Below are positions 45,684 through 53,925 of a stretch of DNA of 64,000 nt, piece after piece. This stretch comes from a virus, in the IMG/VR virus record IMGVR_UViG_3300047557_002984, positions 1 to 64,000 of that record; one strand, 5' to 3'. Every line of letters starts with the position of its first letter. The first letter of the stretch is position 1. The translations under genes and the position numbers were made by a program. The notes beneath the pieces are model-generated. The model was given only the letters and a program-made list of their open reading frames with translations. It was not told the DNA's origin and searched no databases.

Positions 45684-46178
45684 ATGCGGACGATGCAACA
45701 GTTGGAAGACGATCTTTTGATTCAGGAAGCGCAACGGTTCACGAAGCTGGCCAAGAGTGCGATTGACGCACTCAACGCGGACGATGCTTACCAATTCGCC
45801 AGAAAAGCGGCGGCGCTCTGGCAGCAGGTCAACACGGTTCGCCTCGCGGTGAACGCGCTGGACGCGCTGGACGCGGCGAAAGTGGAAGCGACGCAGGCGG
45901 ACGCCCGCGAGATCGTGATCGAAGCGACGTCGCGCGGTTATCGCACGCGCTTCCCGTTCAAGCCCAGCGATAGCGCGATTCGCGGTTTCCATCAGGCTGG
46001 GATGGCTTGGCAGGGGTCGCAACGCGACGTTTACTGGACGATTCCAGCAGGCAAGCTGGAATTGGCGCAAGACATCATCCGCTACTGGTGGGAGGAAGAC
46101 CGGGGCGACAAACAGAACCGCCACAATTGCGCGCCTTACGTGGTGCGCGTGGCAGTGGAAGAAAGAAAGGCGGCGTAA
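45684..46178 (+). CDS. First gene of the early operon, unknown function
   Basis: 164 residues, AGAGGTGGCC upstream of ATG. N-terminal coiled coil; C-terminal part 'FHQAGMAWQGSQRDVYWTIP' has the aromatic layout of small DNA-binding domains next to helicases, which is only a suggestion. Leads a run of about 30 tightly packed genes. Confidence 0.65.
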   Translation: MRTMQQLEDDLLIQEAQRFTKLAKSAIDALNADDAYQFARKAAALWQQVNTVRLAVNALDALDAAKVEATQADAREIVIEATSRGYRTRFPFKPSDSAIRGFHQAGMAWQGSQRDVYWTIPAGKLELAQDIIRYWWEEDRGDKQNRHNCAPYVVRVAVEERKAA

Positions 46179-46456
46179 TGAATTTTATTGAGCTGTATTT
46201 TGACGCGCCGGAGCCAGAAACCTCCGTACCGCTAAATGTACAAGGCTTCGCGCCGCTACTGCCTAATTGTCCTGTATGCGGGGAAGAAATGATGCCATGG
46301 GGTAAGCGCAATTGGCGCAGGCGCGGAGAGGCTTCTTACGTATGCAGGGCCACTCACGAGAGAGCGGACAAGCTTTGGCGGGAAAGCGACCTGACTGAAG
46401 TGGAAGCTGCCGTAAAGACGGCAAAGCAAAAAAGTGACGACGAGTGCCCATTTTAG
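46178..46456 (+). CDS. Small zinc-ribbon-like protein
   Basis: 92 residues; start overlaps the previous stop (TAATG). 'LLPNCPVCGEEMMPWGKRNW' and 'SYVCRATHERADKLW' supply Cys/Cys/Cys/His ligands. Unknown function. Confidence 0.65.
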   Translation: MNFIELYFDAPEPETSVPLNVQGFAPLLPNCPVCGEEMMPWGKRNWRRRGEASYVCRATHERADKLWRESDLTEVEAAVKTAKQKSDDECPF

Positions 46457-46488
46457 CCTGGCTCATCAAACTTGGTAAGGAGATTGAT

Positions 46489-46812
46489 ATGAACGCGAAG
46501 CAACCAACACCGGAACCTTGGGCGGTGAATCCGATCAATCCCACCTTCGTGAATGGCCCGCCCGGCTTCAATCACGATTCGGATGGCGATTGGGCAATTT
46601 GCCAAACGTTCGGGCCTGACGCGGAGGCGAATGCTGTGCTGATCGCCGCGTCGCGCGACATGTTGGCGGCGCTGGAAATGGTCAGCGATGAGCTCCACCA
46701 CCGCGCCAGCGGTAATGATGGGGAAAGTCGCTATGAATGCGCCGGAGCGGGACACTGCCCGAAATGTACTGTAGACGCTGCAATCGCAAAAGCCAAAGGA
46801 GAAACATGCTAA
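46489..46812 (+). CDS. Small protein with C-terminal CPKC
   Basis: 107 residues, TAAGGAGATTGAT before ATG. 'PEPWAVNPINPTFVNG' and 'DWAICQTFGPDAEANAVLIA' followed by 'MLAALEMVSDEL' resemble small phage proteins that track nucleotide-like patterns; C-terminal 'AGHCPKCTVDAA'. Not assigned. Confidence 0.65.
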   Translation: MNAKQPTPEPWAVNPINPTFVNGPPGFNHDSDGDWAICQTFGPDAEANAVLIAASRDMLAALEMVSDELHHRASGNDGESRYECAGAGHCPKCTVDAAIAKAKGETC

Positions 46813-47051
46813 CCACACGCACACCACGCACGCAATTTGGCTGGGTGGCCACGGATGAAGTGACCGGCGCATATCTGCTGCCGCTCACGTATTGGCAAGG
46901 CGCGCAGCCACCCCGCTACCTGCTGGCGCTGCCGGTAGACGGCGACGTAATGAACCACGACGCGCGACGCTACGCCACGATCAGCGCACCAACGCTGGAA
47001 AGCGCGATGCGGGCGGCGGATGGCGTAGTGAAGAAGTGGAGGACGCAATGA
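46806..47051 (+). CDS. Small protein, unknown function
   Basis: 81 residues; ATGCTAA overlap with the previous stop. 'FGWVATDEVTGAYLLPLTYW' beta-rich start, helical end. Not recognised. Confidence 0.6.
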   Translation: MLTTRTPRTQFGWVATDEVTGAYLLPLTYWQGAQPPRYLLALPVDGDVMNHDARRYATISAPTLESAMRAADGVVKKWRTQ

Positions 47052-47410
47052 GCATTGTTTTGAACCCAACAGATCACCCGGCGGGCACGGAGTTCATCCA
47101 TGCAAGGGAAGGCCAGATGGTTAGCGACGCAATTACGCGCTGGTCAGAGGGCGGACGGCTGCAAATCAGATCAAAAGGGTCGCTCTATTGGTTTTTTCCC
47201 GCAGGTGTGGAAGTGCTGGAAATCCTGCCCCCATCGCCAACGCCAAGCACGTCAGTGGACTTCGCGGAGCTTGTTGATGCGTGCCGGTCGCTGGACGCGG
47301 AGCTTCTCGACGAGTACGACAGCGAGGCGGTCAACGCGGCGCTCCATCGCATCCGCGCCATTGTGGGCAGATGCGTCAAGATGCCCCAGGAAGGTGGCAC
47401 CAATGAGTAA
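47048..47410 (+). CDS. Small acidic protein, unknown function
   Basis: 120 residues, ATGA coupling. Beta-rich first half ('GTEFIHAREGQMVSDAITRW') and acidic helical second half ('ELVDACRSLDAELLDEYDSE'). Not recognised. Confidence 0.6.
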   Translation: MSIVLNPTDHPAGTEFIHAREGQMVSDAITRWSEGGRLQIRSKGSLYWFFPAGVEVLEILPPSPTPSTSVDFAELVDACRSLDAELLDEYDSEAVNAALHRIRAIVGRCVKMPQEGGTNE

Positions 47411-47798
47411 GGAAAAAGACTTGCTCGCGGAAATCGAGCTCCAAGAGGCAGTAATCGCGGAGGCAACCGAGCGCCTGGAAGCGCTGCGCGTGGAGGTTTA
47501 CGCATTGCAACTTGTAGCCCGTCACAACAAGAAGCCAACGGCTGCGATGTTGGACGTGCTGGCCAAACTCGCGGCGGGCGATGCTGTGTGTCGTTTCGTT
47601 GGCACTCGGAACTGGAAGTCGTATTACAGGCTTCTTAGTACAGATGATCGCGTACCAACGTCCGCTATAGACGGACTGAGAGAGCGCGAATGTATCCAAT
47701 GGCGAACCGAAGAGCGCGCCAGCCAAGTCGCCCGCATCACAGACCACGGGCGCGCAGTGCTTGCCAAGCACCAGAAAGGTGGCGGCGATGCCCAATGA
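47403..47798 (+). CDS. Coiled-coil plus winged-helix-like protein
   Basis: 131 residues. N-terminal coiled coil ('LLAEIELQEAVIAEATERLE') and a C-terminal domain 'AMLDVLAKLAAGDAVCRFVG' ending 'ARITDHGRAVLAKHQ', the pattern of a winged helix ending in the typical 'T-x-x-G' turn. Possible transcription regulator. Confidence 0.65.
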   Translation: MSKEKDLLAEIELQEAVIAEATERLEALRVEVYALQLVARHNKKPTAAMLDVLAKLAAGDAVCRFVGTRNWKSYYRLLSTDDRVPTSAIDGLRERECIQWRTEERASQVARITDHGRAVLAKHQKGGGDAQ

Positions 47799-48144
47799 GT
47801 TTTACATCGTCAACTCCGCCACCGGGCGCATCGTGGACGGCTTCCCGTCGTTCGCGGAAGCGGAGCGCGAATGCGCGTGGTGGTGCGAGCAGCGCCAGCA
47901 GATGTACGTCGTGCGGGAACTGCCCGCACTGAGCTTCCACGAAATGCTGGCGCACAACCGCCGCATGATGGTCGCTCACACTCACAAGTGCCTTAATCCT
48001 AACTGTAACATCGTCTTCACCTGTGACAGCTATATATGCCGCTCCCTAGAGCAGGCCACAGGCGTGGCGTCATCCAATAGAAGGGCAACCTGCGATGAAT
48101 GCTTAAGGTTTGGCCCACGAACGGCGCTTCGCCGTCACCACTAA
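47788..48144 (+). CDS. Cysteine-rich small protein
   Basis: 118 residues. 'FYIVNSATGRIVDGFPSFAE' start; C-terminal cysteines 'HKCLNPNCNIVFTCDSYIC' and 'RATCDECLRFGP' form one or two zinc sites. Unknown function. Confidence 0.65.
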   Translation: MPNEFYIVNSATGRIVDGFPSFAEAERECAWWCEQRQQMYVVRELPALSFHEMLAHNRRMMVAHTHKCLNPNCNIVFTCDSYICRSLEQATGVASSNRRATCDECLRFGPRTALRRHH

Positions 48145-48201
48145 GTCGGCGGAGTCGCTTTTAACAGTGCCCTTAACCCACCGACCCCCAAGGTGGTGGA
48201 T

Positions 48202-48330
48202 ATGTCAGATCAACCAATGAGCGAGCGCCGCGCGGAAATGCTGAGAGCGGCGCTGGCAATGAAAGACCAGTTTTGGATTGAGATTTTTGCAGGCGTGGAC
48301 AGCGAAAGCGAGGAATCCCCCAATGAGTAA
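48202..48330 (+). CDS. 42-residue acidic/helical peptide
   Basis: AAGGTGGTGGAT before ATG. 'RRAEMLRAALAMKDQFWIEI' helix and acidic end; its stop overlaps the next start. Confidence 0.55.
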   Translation: MSDQPMSERRAEMLRAALAMKDQFWIEIFAGVDSESEESPNE

Positions 48331-48508
48331 AGCCAAATTGATCAAGCTGGGCACGCAAGAGAAGCCGCTTGACCAGCGCATCGTGAAACCGCAACCCGCG
48401 CAGCGGATCACGGCGGCAACGGTGGCGCAGTGGGTGAAAGAGCGCGAGGGCCAAGCAATCAAGGCGCGCACGGCCTGGAATGCGCTGTTTGTGGAGGTGC
48501 AGAAATGA
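48323..48508 (+). CDS. Small basic protein, unknown function
   Basis: 61 residues, Lys/Gln-rich, helical ('TAATVAQWVKEREGQAIKAR'). Overlaps both neighbours by a few bases. Not recognised. Confidence 0.6.
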   Translation: MSKAKLIKLGTQEKPLDQRIVKPQPAQRITAATVAQWVKEREGQAIKARTAWNALFVEVQK

Positions 48509-48657
48509 GCACCACGAGCAGCGACGCGCTGAAACCGGCGCAGACTCACGCAGAGCGCCGGAAGGCGGAATACGAAGCCAAGCGCGCGGCAGATCGCCAA
48601 GCGCAACTCGAAAGAAACGCGGAAATCCGCGCGCAGTGGAAAGGGGCAGACCAATGA
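48505..48657 (+). CDS. 50-residue charged coiled-coil peptide
   Basis: 'HAERRKAEYEAKRAADRQAQ' is a single charged helix. ATGA coupling on both sides; GGAGG 8 nt before the ATG. Confidence 0.6.
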   Translation: MSTTSSDALKPAQTHAERRKAEYEAKRAADRQAQLERNAEIRAQWKGADQ

Positions 48658-48929
48658 TCAAACGGATTATCCGCTGGGAAGCAGGCGGGATTAAATTCGC
48701 CCGTGGCTACATCTTTGGCAATTACGGCTGGTCGGTCGCTGACTACGCCAAGCTGGTCAAGCAGGCGAAGCAAGACTTTCCCGGTCTAACCGATGACAAC
48801 ATCGAACCGGGCAAGGTAGTCAAGTCCACCTACATGAACAAGTTCAAGGTGGTTTCGTTCCCGCTGGAACCAACGCAGGCACACCCAGACTACGAAGTCT
48901 GCGATAAGTGGGACTTTGAACTCGCATAA
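48654..48929 (+). CDS. Small protein, unknown function
   Basis: 91 residues, 'MIKRIIRWEAGGIKFARGYI' then 'YAKLVKQAKQDFPGLTDDNI'. Compact alpha/beta protein, no recognised family. Confidence 0.6.
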   Translation: MIKRIIRWEAGGIKFARGYIFGNYGWSVADYAKLVKQAKQDFPGLTDDNIEPGKVVKSTYMNKFKVVSFPLEPTQAHPDYEVCDKWDFELA

Positions 48930-48942
48930 CGGAGGCCGACCA

Positions 48943-49146
48943 ATGAAAGCCGCAACCATACGTCGCATTGATCGCTACGTAAGTCTTTACCGCAACCTGC
49001 GCGCTCGTGTGGATGCGCTGTGCGCCAGTGCGCAAGAGGTTGCTTGGCGCAATCTCGGCAAACTGTTTCTCGCGTTGGTGCGCACCTTCGGCAACGGGCC
49101 GGACGCAGCCAGCGCGGCAATGTGGATGCTAGGCGTCAGTAGATGA
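48943..49146 (+). CDS. Small helical protein, unknown function
   Basis: 67 residues with GGAGGCCGACC before ATG. Basic helical ('TIRRIDRYVSLYRNLRARVD'). Not recognised. Confidence 0.55.
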   Translation: MKAATIRRIDRYVSLYRNLRARVDALCASAQEVAWRNLGKLFLALVRTFGNGPDAASAAMWMLGVSR

Positions 49147-49160
49147 AGGAGGGAAAGACG

Positions 49161-49337
49161 ATGACACCGACTCAACACGAATTTCCGGCAGCGCATCCCG
49201 CGCGGCGGATGCTGCGCTTGGCGGCAATGCAGCGCGCCAGGCTGATCAATACCGCCCAATGCGCCGAGCGCACCGCGCGGTACGAGCAAGCGATTGAGTC
49301 ATTGAAGGCGCAGGCCAACATAGCAAAGGCGGCATAG
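49161..49337 (+). CDS. Small helical protein, unknown function
   Basis: 58 residues from ATG at 49161, with AAGGAGGGAAAGACG upstream; the ATG at 49143 overlaps that site. Arg/Ala-rich helices. Not recognised. Confidence 0.55.
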   Translation: MTPTQHEFPAAHPARRMLRLAAMQRARLINTAQCAERTARYEQAIESLKAQANIAKAA

Positions 49338-49490
49338 ATGCAACCACCGAACACACAAGGCCGCTTCCTCGGCGTCGTGCTGGCATTCGTCGCCCTCGTT
49401 GCGCTGTGCGCTCTTGCCGCGTGGCGAGGCCATCAAGACGGAATTCAAGGGGCCATCCAGCGCCCATCGCAACACACCATCGGGCGCTAA
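49338..49490 (+). CDS. 50-residue membrane protein
   Basis: ATG follows the previous TAG at once. One membrane helix 'FLGVVLAFVALVALCALAAW' and a polar end. Too short for the usual gene-length cutoffs. Confidence 0.6.
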   Translation: MQPPNTQGRFLGVVLAFVALVALCALAAWRGHQDGIQGAIQRPSQHTIGR

Positions 49491-49551
49491 CCGGCGCGGG
49501 GCTGAAATGAGGCGGCCCCGCGCACTCAATAAACCAAGAAAGGAAAATGCA

Positions 49552-49755
49552 ATGTCATCATCATCTGGAAACACTGGCGGCATCGGGCTGGCTGGCGCGT
49601 TTGGGCTGCTATTCATCGGATTGAAACTTGGCGGCGTGATCGCGTGGTCTTGGCTGTGGGTGCTGTCCCCGTTCTGGATTCCGCTGGCGATCTCCGCTGT
49701 GATTCTTTTGGTCGCGGGCGTCATTGCGATTGTTGGAGCATTGGCGCGCGGCTAG
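49552..49755 (+). CDS. Two-pass small membrane protein
   Basis: 67 residues, AAGAAAGGAAAATGC upstream. Two membrane helices: 'GLAGAFGLLFIGLKLGGVIA' and 'IPLAISAVILLVAGVIAIVG'. Unknown function; small hydrophobic early proteins can affect the host membrane. Confidence 0.65.
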   Translation: MSSSSGNTGGIGLAGAFGLLFIGLKLGGVIAWSWLWVLSPFWIPLAISAVILLVAGVIAIVGALARG

Positions 49756-49828
49756 AAATTTATCGCTGATCCTGAAAGGAGGTGAACCGGCACAGAAAGA
49801 CTGTTAGTTGATCGCAAGCTGAAACAAC

Positions 49829-49892
49829 CGGGCGGCTGGCAACGGTCGCCCGAAGAAAGAACACACTCCACCCGCTAGGAGTAGGTAGCGGG
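49829..49892 (+). promoter_or_regulatory. Leader with two hairpins before the annealing protein
   Basis: CGGGCG/CGCCCG and CCCGCTA-ggagtagg-TAGCGGG (49871-49892) lie directly upstream of the ribosome site GGGAGACAAGGG. They may set the translation level of the recombination genes. Otherwise 49756-49905 has no gene. Confidence 0.4.
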
Positions 49893-49905
49893 AGACAAGG
49901 GAAGT

Positions 49906-50313
49906 ATGAGCGAGCAAGTAAAGCAAGTAACGGAACGCCCCGCATATGGGCGTCCAATTCAGGAAATCGTTGCAGATTTGGCGGCTGAAATTCCAGCCAA
50001 GATGCTGGCAACCAAGACTCTCAAAGGCAAAGAGATCACCTATCTTCCGTGGTATCGCGCCGCGCGAATGCTGGATTACTACGCGCCTGGATGGCAGTAC
50101 GAAATCCGCGACATTAAGCCTGTTGGTGCGCAATGCGTGATCATCGTTCGCCTTTCCATTCCGGCAGCGGAAGGAACTTTTTACCGTGAAGCCACGGGGA
50201 TCGAAGAAGAGAATGTTTCAGGATACGGCGACCCGACATCTAACGCCGAATCAATGGCGTTGCGCCGTGCCGCTGCGAAGTTCGGCTTAGGCCGTTACCT
50301 GTACGAGAAATAA
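49906..50313 (+). CDS. Rad52/Rad22-type single-strand annealing protein
   Basis: 135 residues. 'YLPWYRAARMLDYYAPGWQY' and 'YGDPTSNAESMALRRAAAKF', followed by 'GLGRYLYEK', are the core motifs of phage Rad52-like annealing proteins. Short, as in DdrA-like members. Anneals complementary single strands during recombination-dependent replication or repair. Followed directly by SSB, its usual partner. Confidence 0.88.
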   Translation: MSEQVKQVTERPAYGRPIQEIVADLAAEIPAKMLATKTLKGKEITYLPWYRAARMLDYYAPGWQYEIRDIKPVGAQCVIIVRLSIPAAEGTFYREATGIEEENVSGYGDPTSNAESMALRRAAAKFGLGRYLYEK

Positions 50314-50322
50314 GGAGGAACC

Positions 50323-50781
50323 ATGGCTTCATTCAACAAGATCGTAATTGTGGGCTATCTGGGCCGCGATCCTGAAATCCGCTACACGCCGCAAGGGATG
50401 GCGGTTTGCAGCTTCAGCATTGCGACCACCGAACGCCGGAAAGATAAGTCTGGCGAGTTTCAGGATCAGACAACGTGGTTTCGCGTTACGTGTTGGGGGA
50501 AACAGGCAGAGTTCGTCAATGAACGCCTGCAAAAAGGCAATCAGGTGTACGTGGAAGGCCGGTTGACGCAATCGGAATACACGGACAAGGACGGCAACAC
50601 CCGCACATCACTAGAGGTCAATGCCTCCGACGTGCAACTGCTGGAACGCGCGCAGAAGGCCGATGACGAAGGCCAACCGAACGCCCGGAACGCGGCAGCA
50701 ATGACCGCGCAGCGACCGGCGCAAGCGGCACGGCCAACAGGCAAATTCAGCGGAGCGGATGAGAGTGATATCCCGTTCTGA
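50323..50781 (+). CDS. ssb: Single-stranded DNA-binding protein
   Basis: 152 residues, AAGGAGGAACC before ATG. OB-fold: 'FNKIVIVGYLGRDPEIRYTP', 'VCSFSIATTERRKDKSGEFQ', 'TTWFRVTCWGKQAEFVNERL', 'KGNQVYVEGRL'. Flexible Ala/Gln linker and the acidic C-terminal tip 'ADESDIPF' that recruits partner proteins. Forms tetramers on single-stranded DNA. Confidence 0.97.
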   Translation: MASFNKIVIVGYLGRDPEIRYTPQGMAVCSFSIATTERRKDKSGEFQDQTTWFRVTCWGKQAEFVNERLQKGNQVYVEGRLTQSEYTDKDGNTRTSLEVNASDVQLLERAQKADDEGQPNARNAAAMTAQRPAQAARPTGKFSGADESDIPF

Positions 50782-50843
50782 TCGCACCACGACAAACGCG
50801 CGGCGGCACGCCCCCGCCGTCGCGCACAAAGGAGGGAGCCACA

Positions 50844-51080
50844 ATGCCACAGCCCACGCTAACTGACGCCATCAATGCCGTGCTTGCCATTGCGCAACGC
50901 GAAAGCCCGCGCGCACGGATCATCTTGCACCAACTAGCGGCGGCACTGAACAACCCCGCCCGCTTGTCTGCGCTGGCCAGCCTGTGCGCCAACGCGAGCG
51001 CAGTGCAGGTGCAGATTGGCGAGGTCAATGCGGCGGAAACCGGAGACGATTGGCCGACGGGAAAACATTGGAGCGCGTAA
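50844..51080 (+). CDS. Small helical protein, unknown function
   Basis: 78 residues, AAAGGAGGGAGCCACA upstream. 'LTDAINAVLAIAQRESPRAR' and 'LAAALNNPARLSALASLC', helical repeats. Not recognised. Confidence 0.6.
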   Translation: MPQPTLTDAINAVLAIAQRESPRARIILHQLAAALNNPARLSALASLCANASAVQVQIGEVNAAETGDDWPTGKHWSA

Positions 51081-51373
51081 TGGACACCTTAGACACCGCC
51101 GCCAACCTTGCCGCCGTGGAACGCGCCGTTGCGGGCGTGCGCTGGCATCAAGACGATTCGCCCTTGGAATACATCAAAGCGAAGGGCGGCAAAATCATGA
51201 TGTTCAAGGTAGGGCTAGCGGCGGATGAGTATGTTGACAAGTACCGCTGCCGGATGGCGGTGGTGTGGCCAGATAATCGAGGCGCGGCGCAGACATACGG
51301 CGACACTGTGCAAGATGCGGTTATGGTCGCCTTGATTAAACTGGCAATCTTTCACGGATGGAGATCCGACTAA
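51080..51373 (+). CDS. Small protein, unknown function
   Basis: 97 residues; TAATG overlap. 'KGGKIMMFKVGLAADEYVDK' beta-rich. Not recognised. Confidence 0.6.
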   Translation: MDTLDTAANLAAVERAVAGVRWHQDDSPLEYIKAKGGKIMMFKVGLAADEYVDKYRCRMAVVWPDNRGAAQTYGDTVQDAVMVALIKLAIFHGWRSD

Positions 51374-51480
51374 TGCGCCGCCTGACATTCGCCATTCTAT
51401 TCGCGCTCGCCTTACTGCTGGCCAGCTACGGCGGCTGCCAGTTTGGCGCGCACGTCGCAACGGAAAGGGAAGAACGATGA
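51373..51480 (+). CDS. 35-residue membrane peptide or lipoprotein-like peptide
   Basis: TAATG overlap with the previous gene. 'RRLTFAILFALALLLASYGG' followed by Cys gives a signal-like helix with a possible lipobox (SYGGC). Then a short polar end; TGA overlaps the next ATG. Confidence 0.5.
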   Translation: MRRLTFAILFALALLLASYGGCQFGAHVATEREER

Positions 51481-51899
51481 CCAACGAAACACGCGAGCGA
51501 GATATTTACTTGGCAAAGGCGATGGGCTGGCGGTACGTGCCGCCGGGGCCGGAGACGGCAGAAATGTATGGTGAGGGCGTCCACTGCCTGCGCGATCCTG
51601 AGGGGCGATTCTGGCCCTGGCCGTCGCCTTGGGCGAAAACTGAGGATGAGACGTGGACGCACTTAGCCCCTGATTTTCACGAATGGGAAAGCGCGAAGGC
51701 GAAGCTGCTCCGCTGGTTGGCGGCGGATGAGGCGCGGTTCGAGGCGTTCTATAACGAGATAGACGCGGTCTACGACGAAACTGACTGCGAGAACCAATTT
51801 AGCGTTGTAAGTTGGTCGCGCTTCCTGCTCACGCTAACCCCGGCGCAGGTCGCAGAGGCAGCGGAGAAGGCGCTGCGAGGGATGGAGGGAAAAAGCTAA
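51477..51899 (+). CDS. Phage protein, unknown function
   Basis: 140 residues. 'DIYLAKAMGWRYVPPGPETA' and 'FWPWPSPWAKTEDETWTHLA' are typical of small phage proteins with an N-terminal 'A-x-x-M-G-W' motif; acidic C-terminus. Function unknown. Confidence 0.65.
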   Translation: MTNETRERDIYLAKAMGWRYVPPGPETAEMYGEGVHCLRDPEGRFWPWPSPWAKTEDETWTHLAPDFHEWESAKAKLLRWLAADEARFEAFYNEIDAVYDETDCENQFSVVSWSRFLLTLTPAQVAEAAEKALRGMEGKS

Positions 51900-52144
51900 T
51901 GAACATCACGCCTGAGCAAATCCGCTATGGGCGTGGATTCACTTTTCATCTCAAACTGGAAGTGCTGGTTGAGCAGTGCTTGACCTGCTTTGAAACACAA
52001 TGGAGCGCGCCGACATTCGATTGCCGGTGGCATCGCTTCGAGAAACGTTTTATGCAGACGGCTGACGCCGAAGCGCCGACGCTGGAAAACGCGTTGCGCA
52101 AGCTGGAAGCGGTCAGCGCGATGGAGCAAAGGAGGGCTGCGTGA
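51899..52144 (+). CDS. Small protein, unknown function
   Basis: 81 residues; TAATG overlap. 'QIRYGRGFTFHLKLEVLVEQ' then 'CRWHRFEKRF'. Not recognised. Confidence 0.6.
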   Translation: MNITPEQIRYGRGFTFHLKLEVLVEQCLTCFETQWSAPTFDCRWHRFEKRFMQTADAEAPTLENALRKLEAVSAMEQRRAA

Positions 52145-52509
52145 GCTATAACATAGACACTTGGAAAACGAAAAAACTGATTGATTTGAAGATTCCGCTC
52201 AGTGCTTTCTATAAGCACCCACGCGCGGACTGGCATCCAGAAATTAAGAAAAAGGATGGTAAAACTTTCGTGCTTGTTTGCGGGTGCGATCAAGAAATTC
52301 TTGGCGAGGTTGAGGACGGGATTTTGTCCGTAGTGGTAGTAAACATGGCGGGCGAAGGATCGGGCACTTTTTACAAATGGATACTTGAGCCTGCTTTGTC
52401 GGAATCCACCGGAGAGCTTGAGGCCGTGCTAGTCTGGGAAGGCGGTGATTCTATTTCCAGGCTTACCGTAAAAGACGGTAAGGTTGAAAACAAGGAAATT
52501 GACCTGTAA
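52141..52509 (+). CDS. Beta-rich small protein, unknown function
   Basis: 122 residues, GTG start overlapping the previous stop (GTGA), AAAGGAGG upstream. AT-richer than its neighbours (many AAA/ATT codons), which hints at recent acquisition. 'LVCGCDQEILGEVEDGILSV' and 'FYKWILEPALSE'. Not recognised. Confidence 0.6.
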   Translation: MSYNIDTWKTKKLIDLKIPLSAFYKHPRADWHPEIKKKDGKTFVLVCGCDQEILGEVEDGILSVVVVNMAGEGSGTFYKWILEPALSESTGELEAVLVWEGGDSISRLTVKDGKVENKEIDL

Positions 52510-52522
52510 GGAGGGCAGCATA

Positions 52523-52771
52523 ATGATTACCAGCAAAGTCATCAGTGCATCATTGAGCGAAGGCGACAGGGTAATTCTTGGCCACGTTAAACGAGTCACC
52601 GACGGCCTCGCTTTTCCTGTTGATTGCTCGCACTGCAAGGATGCCGGAACAGAGAACCCCGTCATTGACTCAATCACGGAACTGGGCGGCATTGATTTGA
52701 ATACGAATTTACCTATTTGTCAGGGCTGCGCCGAAGCCGAGGCCGACGAAGCCGAGTATATTCACTGGTAG
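52523..52771 (+). CDS. Small zinc-ribbon protein upstream of the integrase
   Basis: 82 residues, AAGGAGGGCAGCATA before ATG. 'FPVDCSHCKDAGTENPV' and 'LPICQGCAEAEADE' form a four-cysteine site. The TAG lies 2 nt before the integrase start. Confidence 0.65.
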   Translation: MITSKVISASLSEGDRVILGHVKRVTDGLAFPVDCSHCKDAGTENPVIDSITELGGIDLNTNLPICQGCAEAEADEAEYIHW

Positions 52772-52773
52772 TT

Positions 52774-53667
52774 ATGAAAAACCAAGCCCTTGCCATAGTT
52801 CAATTGCCTGCGCTCGCACAGCGCTTTACGTCTGCCACGTCTGATGACGATCTGGTAGATAGCTGGATACGCGTTAAAGGCTCAAGAAGCACGCACACGC
52901 GCGACGCCTACGGAAAGATCGCTGCTGATTTCCTAACGTTTGCTGGCTGCCCGCTGTCACAGGTCACAATTGATCGGCTGCAAGATTACGCGGACTCGTT
53001 AAAGGAATATTCCGCCGCGACGCAACGCCAGCGCATCTTTGCCGTCAAGAGCTTGCTGAGCTATGGGCAAAAAACCGGCTATTTGCAATTCAACGTTGGC
53101 GCGGCACTGCAAGCGCCCGCCGCGAAAAATGAACTGGCGCAGCGCTTCCTGAGCGAAACAGACATCTTCAAGTTGATCGAGTCCGAGACAAATACGCGAA
53201 ATCGTTTGTTGCTTCGATTGCTGTACGTGAGCGGCGCGCGCATTAGCGAGGCGCTGGCGCTGCGCTGGTCTGATCTGACGCCGCGCGAAAACGGCGGACA
53301 GGTGACGATCTTTGGCAAAGGCAGCAAAACCCGGCAAGTCTTAATTCCGGGTAAGTTGTGGGATGACCTGCAATTGGTGCGCGGGGAAGACGACGCGCCG
53401 GTGTTTACGTCGCCACGTTCAGACGGCAAGCCGTTGTGCCGCAAGTCTGGCTGGTACATCGTCAAGCAAGCGGTCAAGCGTGCCGGGATTAACTGGAAGG
53501 CATCTTGCCAGTGGTTGCGGCACGCACACGCGACGCACGCATTAAAGCGCCACGCGGACATTAAGCTTGTCAGCGCGACGCTGGGGCATTCAAACGTTTC
53601 GGTTACAAACGTCTACTTAGACGCGCAACCGGGCGAAAGCTCGTCAACATTTTTAATGGGAGTGTAA
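52774..53667 (+). CDS. Tyrosine recombinase / integrase (XerC/D-like)
   Basis: 297 residues. SAM-like core-binding domain to about residue 105, catalytic domain after that. Catalytic set: Arg in 'YVSGARISEALAL', Lys in 'FGKGSKTR', 'CQWLRHAHATHALKRHADIK' (Arg kept; the first His of HxxR is Gln here), His in 'SATLGHSNVS', and Tyr in 'VTNVYLDAQPG'. The usual family has HWLRH, so Q for H is a departure at an active-site position. Probably integrates or resolves the genome; no attachment site identified next to it. Confidence 0.93.
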   Translation: MKNQALAIVQLPALAQRFTSATSDDDLVDSWIRVKGSRSTHTRDAYGKIAADFLTFAGCPLSQVTIDRLQDYADSLKEYSAATQRQRIFAVKSLLSYGQKTGYLQFNVGAALQAPAAKNELAQRFLSETDIFKLIESETNTRNRLLLRLLYVSGARISEALALRWSDLTPRENGGQVTIFGKGSKTRQVLIPGKLWDDLQLVRGEDDAPVFTSPRSDGKPLCRKSGWYIVKQAVKRAGINWKASCQWLRHAHATHALKRHADIKLVSATLGHSNVSVTNVYLDAQPGESSSTFLMGV

Positions 53668-53668
53668 A

Positions 53669-53902
53669 ATGGTTCGGTATTTTTGCGATCAATGCAGTCT
53701 GGAAATAAAAGAGTCAGAGACGAGGGAAAGAAACCCTCTTCACCGCCTGACAGTAACAATTGGAAAGGGCGATAAGACGTTGACTGTTGAGGTCGTTGAA
53801 TCCAAAGACGGCGTTGCCAATGCTGGTCATTTTTGCCGCTATTGCGTAATTGACGCAATAAACAAATTGGATGATAGACCGCGCGAGTTGAGACATAACT
53901 AG
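53669..53902 (+). CDS. Small zinc-binding protein
   Basis: 77 residues, one base after the integrase stop. 'VRYFCDQCSLEIKESETRER' and 'GHFCRYCVIDAINKL' form a four-cysteine site. AT-richer than neighbours. Unknown function. Confidence 0.65.
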   Translation: MVRYFCDQCSLEIKESETRERNPLHRLTVTIGKGDKTLTVEVVESKDGVANAGHFCRYCVIDAINKLDDRPRELRHN

Positions 53903-53925
53903 ACTTATGGAGACACGGAGACGGT

